Below the pieces are notes generated by a model that ran no database searches, was not told the origin of the DNA, and saw nothing but the letters and a program-made list of their open reading frames with translations. Source: Candidatus Acididesulfobacter guangdongensis (GTDB taxonomy: Bacteria; SZUA-79; Acidulodesulfobacterales; Acidulodesulfobacteraceae). Taken from it: 64,000 bases of DNA. Where the stretch lies: assembly GCA_004195045.1 (NCBI GenBank), contig SGBC01000002.1, forward strand, positions 186,001 to 250,000. The letters are read 5' to 3'. Shown in pieces: positions 27,086 to 35,904 of this stretch; position 1 is the stretch's first letter, and each line of letters starts with the position of its first letter. The position numbers and the translations under genes are program-made.

Positions 27086-27418
27086 ATGAAGTGGAAATGC
27101 ACAGTATGCGGTTATATTCACGATGGTGATTCAGCTCCTGATATTTGTCCTAAATGCGGAGCACCGAAAGAAAAATTTGAAAAAATTGCTCCCGATGTTG
27201 AACAGGTTATCGAGCGTTCAAGAAAAACTAATCAATTACATATGGATTTGGCGCATATGCTGACAAAAATTATTGCCATTTCAGAAGACGGCATAGCGGA
27301 TAACCTTGATCCAAATTGCGTAAGCATATTCCAAAAAGCTAAGAAGTCTGCATATGAATTGAGGCAGATGTCAAAAGCAGAGATAGTTGCCCACATTAAT
27401 AAACAAAAATGGGGTTGA
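27086..27418 (+). CDS. Rubredoxin-like domain protein
   Basis: The 110-residue product starts with a rubredoxin-like iron site of the short rubrerythrin kind: C5-x2-C8-GYIHDGD...C21-x2-C24-GAP. A helical C-terminal domain follows (residues 38-110, VEQVIERSRKTNQLHMDLAHML), which does not have the rubrerythrin ExxH di-iron motifs. It is likely a small cytoplasmic electron carrier or redox sensor, perhaps in oxidative stress defence. A good ACGGAGG ribosome site precedes the ATG, and a strong terminator follows, so it is transcribed alone. Confidence 0.85.
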   Translation: MKWKCTVCGYIHDGDSAPDICPKCGAPKEKFEKIAPDVEQVIERSRKTNQLHMDLAHMLTKIIAISEDGIADNLDPNCVSIFQKAKKSAYELRQMSKAEIVAHINKQKWG

Positions 27419-27741
27419 TTATAAATATTCTAAATATTGATAGTATTAATATTTAATGTATTTTATGAGATTTAGATTGGTTTATTATTCTCAAATATTC
27501 TTAAATGCTAATATTTGATGCTAATAATAAATGTTAATTTTTATCTAAATTTTTTTTTATTGTTTCTAACCGTAAATTTCTTGGCTTAATGTCGGGAGAT
27601 TTACGGTTTTTTAGTTTTTTATTATATTTTATCTTGACTTATTTGTTGATTGAAAATAAAATAATGGCATATCGAAAATAATTAAAATGCTCCGCATATG
27701 TATATTGTTATAATTTTATATTATTTTGTTTCTACATATAA
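27419..27741. other. Spacer with terminator
   Basis: Holds the terminator at 27568-27620 and, next to 27741, the presumable promoter of the FAD oxidoreductase gene. Otherwise AT-rich with nothing recognised. Confidence 0.4.
27568..27620 (+). terminator. Rho-independent terminator after rubredoxin-like gene
   Basis: AACCGTAAAT (27568-27577) pairs perfectly with ATTTACGGTT (27599-27608) and is followed by a T-rich run TTTTAGTTTTTT. Confidence 0.85.
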
Positions 27742-27753
27742 ATGAGGTTGAAT

Positions 27754-29010
27754 ATGCAATTAAATGATTCCGTCCGTTCAATGTTTGTTTCAAACATGGT
27801 GTCAAAATTTTCAAGATGCCCTAACGATTCTGATGCAATTTGCTCTGAAGTATGCCCTCTAAGTTCTTTCAAAGAAAAAGCAGCGGTCAATTTCAATGTA
27901 AATTTTGATTATAAGGGCAATTTAGACTATGCGCTGTCGATGGTTAGTCAGGGGTATAGCGGCGATTTTGATTCTATAGGCGATTCAGACGTAAAATCTT
28001 CTAAAATTATGCACGGATTATGTGAGACATTATTCAAATCAGGATATTTTAATGAATTGGAATATAAAGAATCAGAACATAAAGTAGCTGTTGTCGGGTC
28101 GGGTCCGGCAGGATTATCCGCAGCAATATTGCTTGGCAAATGGGGAATTGGCGTAGATGTTTATGAATCTAAAAAATTGCTTGGAGGTCTTTCCAGAAAT
28201 TCGCTGCCTATATCTAATATGCATGAAAAAATTATAGATAAAGAAATCAGATTAAAATCACCTTCTAATATCAATTATCTGACTGAGCAGAGAGTTCTGG
28301 ACGTACAGGCGCTTAAAGAAAAATATTCCGCCGTTATAGTTGCCGTAGGTGTATATACGGACAACGATTTAATGATATATTCTGAAAACGGAAATTTTAG
28401 TGAAATAAAAGACGATATTGCAAACCCGTATATAAACGATAAAAATTTGCAATCGATGAAAGATAAAACAGTTGCTATTATAGGATACGGCAATTTAGGG
28501 GTAAGTCTGGCAATAAAATTAAAAAAAATAGGCGCTAAGGATGTTTATCTGGTATTTCCTAAAGATTTCAAAAATGTTCCGACGTGGGACAAACAGATTA
28601 TTAAAGATTTTAATATTGGAATTAAATTTTTTATGTTTGAATCTGATAACTATATTATGGATTCTTTGGATATTAAATCAAACAAAATTATCAAACTTCA
28701 TCTGAACAGAATAGGCAGCACATCCTATTATGGTTTTAATCCTGATTATAATGATGTTTACGAACTCGATGCCGATGAAATACTATTTGTAAATCCGCCA
28801 AAAATTTATAGCGAATTTTGTAAAGAAAATACAATTATTTGCGGCGAAACAAAAGGTTTAATCGGCATAAACAGTGATAATTATATGACCCGCATTAACG
28901 GGGTATTTGCTGCAGGAGACGCAGTTTTAGGCGGTTCATCTGTTCCGCGTTCCGCTTTGAGCGGAAAGACTGCTGCAATTAATGTTTATAAATATCTTGA
29001 AAAATTATAA
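27754..29010 (+). CDS. GltD-like FAD/NAD(P) oxidoreductase
   Basis: The product resembles the small subunit of glutamate synthase and related flavoproteins. An N-terminal Cys region (C22, C30, C34 in RCPNDSDAICSEVCP) could hold an Fe-S cluster. The FAD site is VAVVGSGPAGLS at about 111-122 with VYESKKLLGG, a second Rossmann site VAIIGYGNLGVSLA lies at about 240-253, and the C-terminal FAD motif INGVFAAGDAVLGG closes it. An in-frame ATG at 27742 also exists, but GAGGT lies only five bases before the ATG at 27754, so the latter was chosen. No gltB-type partner is adjacent; a neighbouring rubredoxin-like protein is a possible electron acceptor. The exact substrate is unknown. Confidence 0.8.
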   Translation: MQLNDSVRSMFVSNMVSKFSRCPNDSDAICSEVCPLSSFKEKAAVNFNVNFDYKGNLDYALSMVSQGYSGDFDSIGDSDVKSSKIMHGLCETLFKSGYFNELEYKESEHKVAVVGSGPAGLSAAILLGKWGIGVDVYESKKLLGGLSRNSLPISNMHEKIIDKEIRLKSPSNINYLTEQRVLDVQALKEKYSAVIVAVGVYTDNDLMIYSENGNFSEIKDDIANPYINDKNLQSMKDKTVAIIGYGNLGVSLAIKLKKIGAKDVYLVFPKDFKNVPTWDKQIIKDFNIGIKFFMFESDNYIMDSLDIKSNKIIKLHLNRIGSTSYYGFNPDYNDVYELDADEILFVNPPKIYSEFCKENTIICGETKGLIGINSDNYMTRINGVFAAGDAVLGGSSVPRSALSGKTAAINVYKYLEKL

Positions 29011-29106
29011 AATTTATTGCATAATTAAAAGTCGTTTGTTTTATACCTGGTATATATATTTTTTATATCTATTTAATTTAACTTATGTCAAAAGGGGGAA
29101 TTTATT

Positions 29107-29220
29107 ATGGATGAAAAACAAGCAGCAAAAATTACTTGGGCAGTCGTTATAGTTAGCGTTATTGCAATAGTTGCTTTAGGTATTTTCGCCGCATCGGGAT
29201 TGAATTATAAAATATTTTAA
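29107..29220 (+). CDS. 37-residue single-helix membrane protein
   Basis: This small gene has a strong AAGGGGGAA site seven bases before ATG. The product MDEKQAAKITW is followed by one membrane helix (about residues 11-31, VVIVSVIAIVALGIFAA) and a short SGLNYKIF tail. Such tiny proteins can be subunits of membrane redox complexes or regulators; nothing in the sequence decides this. It lies 97 bases after the FAD oxidoreductase gene on the same strand. Confidence 0.65.
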   Translation: MDEKQAAKITWAVVIVSVIAIVALGIFAASGLNYKIF

Positions 29221-29343
29221 TTATTTTTTTTGTTAGCCGGATAAGTTATAGTTTAGGGCAAAAATACACAGCATTGAAAAAATAACATAAAATGTCTTGA
29301 CTTACTGATTAATTTATATTATCATATTAAATCTTGCTATCGA

Positions 29344-29419
29344 GAGCCGCTAGCTCAGCTGGTAGAGCACCTGACTTTTAATCAGGTGGTCGTGGGTTCG
29401 ACCCCCGCGCGGCTCACCA
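29344..29419 (+). tRNA. tRNA-Lys(TTT)
   Basis: A 76-base cloverleaf: acceptor GAGCCGC/GCGGCTC, anticodon stem CCTGA/TCAGG with loop CTTTTAA and anticodon TTT, T arm GTGGG/CCCCC-type around TTCGACC, and encoded CCA. Confidence 0.97.
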
Positions 29420-29641
29420 TTAGAAACCGCAGCAAATAAGCCATTTTAGCAGCATTCCCCTTGGCAGGCGCATTCTTAACTTCACCGCTAAAGTCAAAAA
29501 ACAGTTTATATTCCTATACTCCCTATACAAAGTTATCCCAAACCCAGAGTAAAGTCGGGATGAATTAAAAAATATATTGTAAAATAAGAATATTTTATTC
29601 AAACAGGTAATACAGTCGGGAATGGTATGCGGGAGCGAACA

Positions 29642-29677
29642 GGATTTAGGATAATCTGCGAAATCCCCTCTTTTTTT
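29642..29677 (+). terminator. Candidate terminator downstream of tRNA-Lys(TTT)
   Basis: GGATTT (29642-29647) pairs with AAATCC (29661-29666), followed by CCTCTTTTTTT. The stem is short, but the T-run is good. It would end the transcript 220 bases after the tRNA. Confidence 0.4.
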
Positions 29678-29787
29678 AAAGGAGAGATGTATAAGGTTTT
29701 CTATAAAAAATCCTTTATTATTTTAAAGAATGGTTGTATAATCTGATAAAGAATTAATTTAACGAATCGAATCGGTTGAAAACAAAA

Positions 29788-29839
29788 TAATTGTAATTGT
29801 AATTGTAATTGTAATTGTAATTGTAATTGTAATTGTAAT
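29788..29839. repeat. TAATTG hexanucleotide tandem repeat
   Basis: Eight perfect TAATTG units plus TAAT lie 57-108 bases upstream of the yebC start. At that position copy-number change could shift promoter spacing for the whole yebC-ruvCAB unit. Confidence 0.95.
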
Positions 29840-29895
29840 CATAAAACAGTTTTATAGCTTTTGCAGGAAAAAAATTTTATTTTTGGAGGATTTTT

Positions 29896-30633
29896 ATGTC
29901 TGGTCATAGCAAGTGGAGCACCATTAAAAGAAAAAAAGGCGCGATAGACGCAAAAAGAGGAAAAATATTTACTAATATTATAAGGGAAATGATTACGGCA
30001 ACACGAATAGGAGGAAAAGACCCTTCTTCTAATCCGCGCCTCAGACTTGCTATTGACGAAGCTAAGGCAAATAATATGCCTAAAGAAAATATAGAAAGAG
30101 CCATAAAAAAAGGAGCAGGCGAGCTTGAAGGAGATTCATACGAAGAGTTGATTTATGAAGGCTACGGTCCTGCGGGCGTCGCCATACTGATTGAAGTTCT
30201 GACAGATAATAAAAACAGGACGGTTTCCGAATTAAGATATGCGCTTTCAAGACACGGCGGAAGTCTGGGAGAATCCGGCTGCGTTGCATGGATGTTTAAT
30301 AAAAAAGGAACGCTTGGATTTGATGCTTCAAAATATGCAGAAGATGATATAATGGAGACTGCGCTGGAACTTGGAGCCGAAGACGTTAAAACGGAAGAAG
30401 ATGAAATAATAGTAACTACCGACCCTAAGGATTTTGAAGATATTAAAAAAGCGTTTGAAGATAAGAAAATGACTGTGAAGTTTGCAGAGGTCACATATAT
30501 CCCGCAAACTTATATTGAACTTCAGGGAAAAGAATCGGAACAGATGATTAAACTTTTAGACGCTCTTGAAGAAATTGAAGGTATTCAGAATGTTAATGCA
30601 AATTTTGATATAATCGATGATAAAGAAGAATAG
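29896..30633 (+). CDS. yebC: YebC/TACO1-family protein
   Basis: The 245-residue product is full length and clearly YebC: opening MSGHSKWSTIKRKKGAIDAKRGK, IREMITATRIGG, PRLRLAIDEAKANNMPKENI, and YEGYGPAGVAI. Family members act as DNA-binding regulators and, in later work, in relieving ribosome stalls at proline stretches. TTTTGGAGG is the ribosome site. The gene overlaps ruvC by 17 bases, the common yebC-ruvCAB arrangement, so it is probably co-transcribed with the resolvasome genes. Confidence 0.97.
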   Translation: MSGHSKWSTIKRKKGAIDAKRGKIFTNIIREMITATRIGGKDPSSNPRLRLAIDEAKANNMPKENIERAIKKGAGELEGDSYEELIYEGYGPAGVAILIEVLTDNKNRTVSELRYALSRHGGSLGESGCVAWMFNKKGTLGFDASKYAEDDIMETALELGAEDVKTEEDEIIVTTDPKDFEDIKKAFEDKKMTVKFAEVTYIPQTYIELQGKESEQMIKLLDALEEIEGIQNVNANFDIIDDKEE

Positions 30634-31225
30634 CAGATGTTCCTGCAGCGTTAATAATATTAGCGATATTAATAATATTAATGATTCAATAAGAATTATA
30701 GGAATTGACCCGGGTTCAATATATACCGGATGGGGCATTTTAGATTCTGTTCAATTCGGCAGAAAAATAAAGTTAGTTTCTGTCGGACTTATTGATGCAA
30801 AAAAATATTCCTATCCGAATAATCTGGCTCTGATTTTTAATGAACTAAAACAGATAATTGAGGAGTATCGCCCTGCAATTATGGTTATAGAATCAGTTTT
30901 TTTAGGTTTAAACCCTTCTTCGCTGATTAAACTTTCGCAAGCCCGAGGCGCTATATGCCTGCTATCCTCATTATACGGCATCAGTCTGAAAGAATATGCG
31001 CCGAGGTATATAAAAAAAAATGTCGCAGGTTACGGCGGAGCTGATAAAGAAGCTGTACGCAGAATGGTTTATAATTTTATAAAAGAATTGAATGATATTG
31101 ATGTCGCAGGCAATATCGAAAACGGAAAAAATTGCGGTAAAGACGCCAAACCTCTTAATAATAATGTTTCAGACGCTCTGAGCGCCGCCATATGCTGCGC
31201 TACCGATATGTCAAATTATGTTTAG
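30617..31225 (+). CDS. ruvC: Holliday-junction endonuclease RuvC
   Basis: The 202-residue product resolves four-way DNA junctions with RuvAB. Catalytic residues visible are D31 (IIGIDPGS), E92 (MVIESVF) and D186 (VSDALSAAIC). The third acidic position of E. coli RuvC corresponds here to an Asn (N183), a position that is not acidic in all bacteria. The N-terminus has an extra Asn/Ile/Asp run (VNNISDINNINDS, residues 12-24) before the first strand, and a Lys/Gly/Asn-rich loop at 165-183, so it is about 30 residues longer than usual. The start lies inside yebC. Confidence 0.95.
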   Translation: MIKKNSRCSCSVNNISDINNINDSIRIIGIDPGSIYTGWGILDSVQFGRKIKLVSVGLIDAKKYSYPNNLALIFNELKQIIEEYRPAIMVIESVFLGLNPSSLIKLSQARGAICLLSSLYGISLKEYAPRYIKKNVAGYGGADKEAVRRMVYNFIKELNDIDVAGNIENGKNCGKDAKPLNNNVSDALSAAICCATDMSNYV

Positions 31226-31414
31226 CTAAATAACCATATAGCTAAATAGCCATATAACTAAATGACTAAATAGCTAAATAACCATATAACTAAATAGCTA
31301 AATAGCCAAATAACTAACGGCTAAATAAATCAATAACATAATAACAAAATAAATTAATAACAAAATAACCGGATAATCCGATTAATTATCAATTAGAATT
31401 TAGAATTAAATTAG
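31226..31414. repeat. Irregular CTAAATA(G/A)CCATATA repeats between ruvC and ruvA
   Basis: The spacer consists largely of degenerate units built from CTAAATAGC, CATATAACTAAAT and later ATAACAAAATAA words. It separates ruvC from ruvA by 189 bases within an otherwise tight operon. Confidence 0.7.
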
Positions 31415-32482
31415 ATGATAGCTTTTTTGCGCGGCAATATAATTTATTCCGATATAGAAAAATCACTTGTTATTTTAGATGTGCAAGGGGTCGGATATGA
31501 AATCCTTCTTCCTGTTAATCAGATGTATTTTTCACAGTTTTGCGTTCAGCAGAATCATAACGGAAGCCATAGCAGTGACAGCTATTACGCCAGCAATTCA
31601 GGTTTGAATCAATGTGCGTCTTTTTTTATATACACTTATGTTCGCGAAGACAGAATCGTTCTTTACGGATTTCCTAATTTTACTCAGAGAGAACTTTTCA
31701 GCATATTATTAGATACAAAAGACATAGGACCTAAACTTGCCGTAACCATTCTTTCAAACATAAAGGCAGATGATTTTATTAACCTTGTATTAACTAAAAA
31801 CATTACGGGACTGTCTTCAATTAAAGGTATAGGAACTCTAACGGCGGAAAGAATAGTATCCGGACTGAAAAATAAAATAGTCAAAAGATTTAATTCGTTT
31901 AAAGATGTTGAAGCCGCAAGTATCGGAAATATTACAAGCATCATGAACAGCAATTATGATATAAACGGCGGCAGTAAAAATCGGAACAGTGACGTCAGCA
32001 TAGATGTTGCAGGCGGCATTGCAGATGTTAGCGGCAGCGCCGATAAAAAAAACAGCGAAAGCGAAAATAGCTGCAGTATTAACGGCAGTCTCAATGACGG
32101 GCTCAATCATGGGCATAACGGCAGTTCCTCAGTCATTCTAAATAACAGTCTTGGCGGCAGTTTGAACAGTTCTGCTAAAAATCCTAACAATAATAATAAT
32201 GATAGGGATAATAATAACGGCAATGATAAGGGCAATAATAACGGCAATAGCACGGGCAAAAATATTATTTATGAAACGGCTCTGGCGTTAAATGCTTTGG
32301 GATATTCTATGGCTGATTCTATTGAACTGGCGAGTTGCACAAGTAAAGCGATGCAAGAAATGCAAGAGCAAAGCCAAATTGCCGATGCGGGAGCCGAAGC
32401 GGTTTATATCTGTGAAATTAATACTGAAAATCTGCTCAAAGAATGTCTTAAACATATATATAAAAATAAAATATCATCATGA
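31415..32482 (+). CDS. ruvA: Holliday-junction binding protein RuvA with long insertion
   Basis: The 355-residue product is far longer than the usual ~200. Domain I (OB fold, residues 1-85, MIAFLRGNII..DVQGVGYEI) has an Asn/Ser insertion at about 45-66. Domain II has two helix-hairpin-helix motifs, TKDIGPKLAVTIL and IKGIGTLTAERIV (101-148). Domain III (about 283-355, ETALALNALGYS) binds RuvB. Between II and III lies about 120 residues of Asn/Gly/Ser/Asp low complexity (163-282), where other RuvA proteins have a short flexible linker. It overlaps ruvB by four bases (ATGA). Confidence 0.95.
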   Translation: MIAFLRGNIIYSDIEKSLVILDVQGVGYEILLPVNQMYFSQFCVQQNHNGSHSSDSYYASNSGLNQCASFFIYTYVREDRIVLYGFPNFTQRELFSILLDTKDIGPKLAVTILSNIKADDFINLVLTKNITGLSSIKGIGTLTAERIVSGLKNKIVKRFNSFKDVEAASIGNITSIMNSNYDINGGSKNRNSDVSIDVAGGIADVSGSADKKNSESENSCSINGSLNDGLNHGHNGSSSVILNNSLGGSLNSSAKNPNNNNNDRDNNNGNDKGNNNGNSTGKNIIYETALALNALGYSMADSIELASCTSKAMQEMQEQSQIADAGAEAVYICEINTENLLKECLKHIYKNKISS

Positions 32483-33588
32483 GTTCATATAAGAAAGATT
32501 TCATAAAAAAAAGCGCCGATGCCGATGCCGATTACGGCGGCAGCAATAATAATATTAACGATAATGGTACTGCAGATTACGCAGACGACGACGATTGCAT
32601 AAACTCGGCGCTTAACGATAATCCCGTAAGACCTTTAAGTTTTAAAGAATATATAGGTCAGACTAAACTGAAAGAAAATCTTCTTATTTTCATAAACGGC
32701 GCAAAAAAAAGAAAAGCCAAAACGGGAAAATACGATTTAGACCACCTTCTGTTTTTTGGTCCGCCCGGATTGGGAAAAACCACTCTGGCAACAATAATAG
32801 CAAAAGAGCTTGGGGTTAATATAAAAACAACATCTGGACCTTCAATAGAAAAAACCGGAGACGTAGCCTCTATTCTGTCTTCAATAGGCGAGGGAGATAT
32901 TGTTTTTATTGACGAAATTCACAGATTGCCAAAACCTGTTGCAGAAATGCTTTACCCTGCAATGGAAGATTTTCGATTAGATATTGTCATAGGCGAAGGA
33001 CCGTCCGCAAAATCAATAAGACTTTCGTTGCCCCGTTTTACGCTCATAGGCGCAACGACGAGAGCAGGGCTTATTCCGTCGCCGCTGAGAGACCGCTTCG
33101 GTTTTGCCGCAAGACTTGAATATTACGACATTGAGGAATTAACCGAAATTATAATCAGGTCTGCTTCAATATATAAAATTCCGGTTGAAAAAAAAGCCGC
33201 CGAAGAAATTGCACGCCGCAGCAGAGGTACGCCTCGTATAGCAAACAAAATGATCAGAAGACTAAGGGATTATATGCTGCATCTTAAGCAAGATTCTATA
33301 ACGCTGGCAGTAGCAAGGTACGGTATAGACAAGCTTGGTATCGACGAACTCGGTTTAGACGATAACGATAAATTTTTTCTGCGTACGCTTATAAACAAAT
33401 TTGCGGGCGGTCCTGTCGGCGTTGATACGCTGGCTCAGGCGATGAACGATGAAAAAGGAACACTGGAAGAAGTAATAGAACCGTATTTAGTATCCTGCGG
33501 ACTTATAGCCAGAACTAAAAAGGGCAGAATAGCAACAGAAAGCGCATATAAACATTTTAATATAATAAAGGAAGATTCATTATTGTAA
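32479..33588 (+). CDS. ruvB: Holliday-junction helicase motor RuvB
   Basis: The 369-residue AAA+ ATPase drives branch migration. Walker A is GPPGLGKTT (94-102), Walker B VFIDEIHRL, followed by TLIGATTRAGLIPSPLRDRFG with sensor 1 and arginine finger, and a C-terminal winged helix ending LIARTKKGRIATESAY. The first ~48 residues are an added Asp/Asn/Ala-rich low-complexity tail (DADADYGG, NNNINDN, DYADDDD) before the conserved RPLSFKEYIGQ. Translation is coupled to ruvA by the ATGA overlap. Confidence 0.97.
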   Translation: MSSYKKDFIKKSADADADYGGSNNNINDNGTADYADDDDCINSALNDNPVRPLSFKEYIGQTKLKENLLIFINGAKKRKAKTGKYDLDHLLFFGPPGLGKTTLATIIAKELGVNIKTTSGPSIEKTGDVASILSSIGEGDIVFIDEIHRLPKPVAEMLYPAMEDFRLDIVIGEGPSAKSIRLSLPRFTLIGATTRAGLIPSPLRDRFGFAARLEYYDIEELTEIIIRSASIYKIPVEKKAAEEIARRSRGTPRIANKMIRRLRDYMLHLKQDSITLAVARYGIDKLGIDELGLDDNDKFFLRTLINKFAGGPVGVDTLAQAMNDEKGTLEEVIEPYLVSCGLIARTKKGRIATESAYKHFNIIKEDSLL

Positions 33589-33685
33589 GTTATATAGATA
33601 TAAACATAAAATCAATAAATAAAAATAGACAGACTAAAATAAAAATAGTTAAACTAAAATAATCAGCATAAAAAATAAATAATAT

Positions 33686-33749
33686 AAATAGATATCACAG
33701 ATACAGTTATAATAAATAATATAATAAATAGATATCACAGATACAGTTA
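33686..33749. repeat. 24-bp direct repeat before queH
   Basis: The 24-base word starting AAATAGATATCACAGATACA occurs perfectly at 33686-33709 and at 33726-33749, 40 bases apart, within the 219-base spacer between ruvB and queH. It could be a duplicated regulator site or slippage product. Confidence 0.85.
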
Positions 33750-33807
33750 CAGACATAGATATATATATAGATATGATAGATATATTAATAAATAAAATAG
33801 ATAAATT

Positions 33808-34365
33808 ATGAACGGAAAACTGCTACTGCACATCTGCTGCGCGCCTTGTCTGATGTATCCTTATAAATCGCTTAAAGACAAATTTGACGTTGTGATAGGA
33901 TATTTCTATAATCCAAATATTCATCCATATACAGAATATTTAAAACGGCAAAGCACGCTGAAGAATTTTTCCGAAAGTTCCGGTTTGAAAGTTATTTACG
34001 AAAAAGAATACGGAATGGAAGAATTCCTGCGCTCCGTCGTATTCAGGGAAGAAAACCGCTGCTATTACTGTCTGAGCTCAAGACTTGAAAAAACTGCAGC
34101 GCTTGCACGGTCGTCAAAATTTGATTATTTCAGCACAACGCTTTTGTACAGTAAACATCAGAAGCATGATTTCATAAAAGAAACCGGGTTTAATTTAGAA
34201 AAGAAATACGGCGTAAAATTTTATTACAGAGATTTCAGAGAGGGCTACAAGGAAGGCATTGAATTATCGCATGCAAATAATCTTTACAGGCAGAATTACT
34301 GCGGATGCATTTACAGCGAAAAAGAAAGATTTTATAAAAAAGAGCGTAAACATGCGCTTGGATGA
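33808..34365 (+). CDS. queH: Epoxyqueuosine reductase QueH
   Basis: The 185-residue product performs the last step of queuosine tRNA-modification synthesis as the non-cobalamin alternative to QueG. Family signature: LLLHICCAPC with C10, C11 and C14, then NRCYYCLSSRLEKTA with C85 and C88, FSTTLLYSKHQKHD, and LYRQNYCGCIYS near the end. These cysteines bind an Fe-S cluster and metal. Length is normal. It follows ruvB by 219 bases on the same strand. Confidence 0.95.
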   Translation: MNGKLLLHICCAPCLMYPYKSLKDKFDVVIGYFYNPNIHPYTEYLKRQSTLKNFSESSGLKVIYEKEYGMEEFLRSVVFREENRCYYCLSSRLEKTAALARSSKFDYFSTTLLYSKHQKHDFIKETGFNLEKKYGVKFYYRDFREGYKEGIELSHANNLYRQNYCGCIYSEKERFYKKERKHALG

Positions 34366-34757
34366 AATATGCGGGATTGGGATTAGGCTCAGAATTAGGA
34401 TAGATAATAGATATGTGAGAAAAGTATTTCTCACATAAATATTCGGCTGCAATAAAAAATGTGCAGATAATTTCCCATAAATAAAATTATTTATATATTT
34501 TCTTCAATATTTATTTAATGCTTTTTCGATATTTCTTCAATACGGACATTGCCTCCTGCTTATTATTTTTTAATATTATAATATAATCAAACGGTTAAGT
34601 TAGAATATAAAATTTTGTCAATTTCTACTAAAGTTTAAGCAATTGTGGCACGATAATTGCATTATACATTATCGTGAAGTATTGAAGATAACATATAAGA
34701 ATATATAATCATACTAAGAATATATAATTAAGGATATATAATATAAGGAATTAAAAA
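34366..34757. other. Spacer between queH and lpxC
   Basis: Holds the perfect hairpin at 34412-34437. The rest is AT-rich; the part near 34700 has repeated AAGAATATATAAT words and should contain the lpxC promoter. No gene was seen. Confidence 0.45.
34412..34437. terminator. Perfect hairpin downstream of queH
   Basis: TATGTGAGAAA and TTTCTCACATA form an 11-bp perfect stem with the four-base loop AGTA, 47 bases after the queH stop. There is no T-run, so it may stabilise the 3' end or be an operator rather than an intrinsic terminator. Confidence 0.5.
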
Positions 34758-35753
34758 ATGGAAGACAAAAAAATAACAAAAACTGCTATAGTCGAAACAA
34801 ACGAATATCAGAATACAATCAAAAATATTGTTTGTCTTAAATCAGTGGGGCTTCATTCTGGAAAGGAAGTGTCTATCATCATAAAACCTGCGCCTGCAGG
34901 AAGCGGGATTACTTTCATAAGAAAAGACCTCCCGTCGCCTGTTTTGATAAAGGCCGATTCTCAGAATATCTGCTCTACAAACTTGAGGACAAGCGTCGGC
35001 AAGAACGGAGTCTGCATATCTACGGTCGAACACCTTATGTCTGCGCTATGGGGGACAGGCATCGACAATGCGGTCATAGAGGTTTACGGCGAAGAAATAC
35101 CGGCTCTTGACGGAAGCGCAAAGGTATATTACGAAGCAATTAACGAAAGCGGGATAAAGAGATTAAGAGCAAAAAGAAAATATCTTGAAATACTGGAGCC
35201 TATTATAATTGCTCCGGCAGGGATGACGGAAGAAAATAATTATTCTATTGCCGTTTATCCTGCAGATGATTTCGAAATATCGTATTCAATGGATTTTAAT
35301 CACCCTTTTGTCGGTTCCGGATTATTTGAATCGCAGATAAATACGGCTAATTTTTATACAGAAATATCTAAAGCAAGGACATTCGGTTTTTTAAAAGAGG
35401 TTGAACTATTAAAGAAAAATGGTCTTGCGCTGGGCGGAAGTCTCGATAATGCGCTTGTCCTGAACGAAACAGGGGTGTTAAATAAAGAAGGACTGCGATA
35501 CAAGGACGAATTTATAAGGCATAAGGTATTAGATTTAATCGGAGACCTTTATTTGTCAGGTTATAGAATTAAAGGAAAGGTAGTAGCAAAAAAAACAGGT
35601 CACGATATGAACGCAAAGCTCGTAAAAGCTATAGACGATAATAAACCGGAACTGCGCCTGAATAAAAATAACAAGAAAGCCGACAGCGGCAGCGGTAAAG
35701 TTCGGGCATACGGAAAAGCATATCAGCTGGACGGCTTATTAGTAAACTGTTAG
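34758..35753 (+). CDS. lpxC: UDP-3-O-acyl-GlcNAc deacetylase LpxC
   Basis: The 331-residue zinc enzyme carries out the first committed step of lipid A synthesis. Motifs: SVGLHSGK, STVEHLMSAL with E91 and zinc ligand H92, ALDGSA, SKARTFGF, LGGSLDNALV, RHKVLDLIGDLYL with ligands H255 and D259, and GHDMN with catalytic H282. The C-terminus has an extra Lys/Asn/Gly-rich piece (NKNNKKADSGSGK). AAGGAA lies before the ATG. It proves an outer membrane with lipid A in this organism. Confidence 0.97.
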   Translation: MEDKKITKTAIVETNEYQNTIKNIVCLKSVGLHSGKEVSIIIKPAPAGSGITFIRKDLPSPVLIKADSQNICSTNLRTSVGKNGVCISTVEHLMSALWGTGIDNAVIEVYGEEIPALDGSAKVYYEAINESGIKRLRAKRKYLEILEPIIIAPAGMTEENNYSIAVYPADDFEISYSMDFNHPFVGSGLFESQINTANFYTEISKARTFGFLKEVELLKKNGLALGGSLDNALVLNETGVLNKEGLRYKDEFIRHKVLDLIGDLYLSGYRIKGKVVAKKTGHDMNAKLVKAIDDNKPELRLNKNNKKADSGSGKVRAYGKAYQLDGLLVNC

Positions 35754-35904
35754 CGTTATAGGTATAGTCCGCCGTTTTTTAAATTGTATAAAATTGTTTA
35801 AATTATATAAATTATATTTAACTTGCAGCATTATTGTATTGTAAATTTTTATTTTATGTTGTAAATTATTAAATTATAATTTAATATATTATATATATTT
35901 TTAG

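Larger units (their letters stand above)
29420..29895. other. Spacer between tRNA-Lys(TTT) and yebC
   Basis: Directly after the tRNA lies GAAACCGCAGCAAATAAGC, shared with the tRNA-Pro 3' flank. A hairpin with a T-run is at 29642-29677 and a hexanucleotide repeat at 29788-29839. The stretch 29440-29640 has a composition unlike ordinary spacer DNA and may be decayed element DNA, but no frame is convincing. Confidence 0.45.

Noticed and set aside
29420-29602. 60-codon minus-strand frame after tRNA-Lys(TTT)
   Set aside because: No ribosome site and poor composition; only its last ten codons resemble the tail after tRNA-Pro, so at most it is integrase debris.
31684-32116. Minus-strand frames inside ruvA
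   Set aside because: Shadows of ruvA, whose domain motifs are clear on the plus strand.
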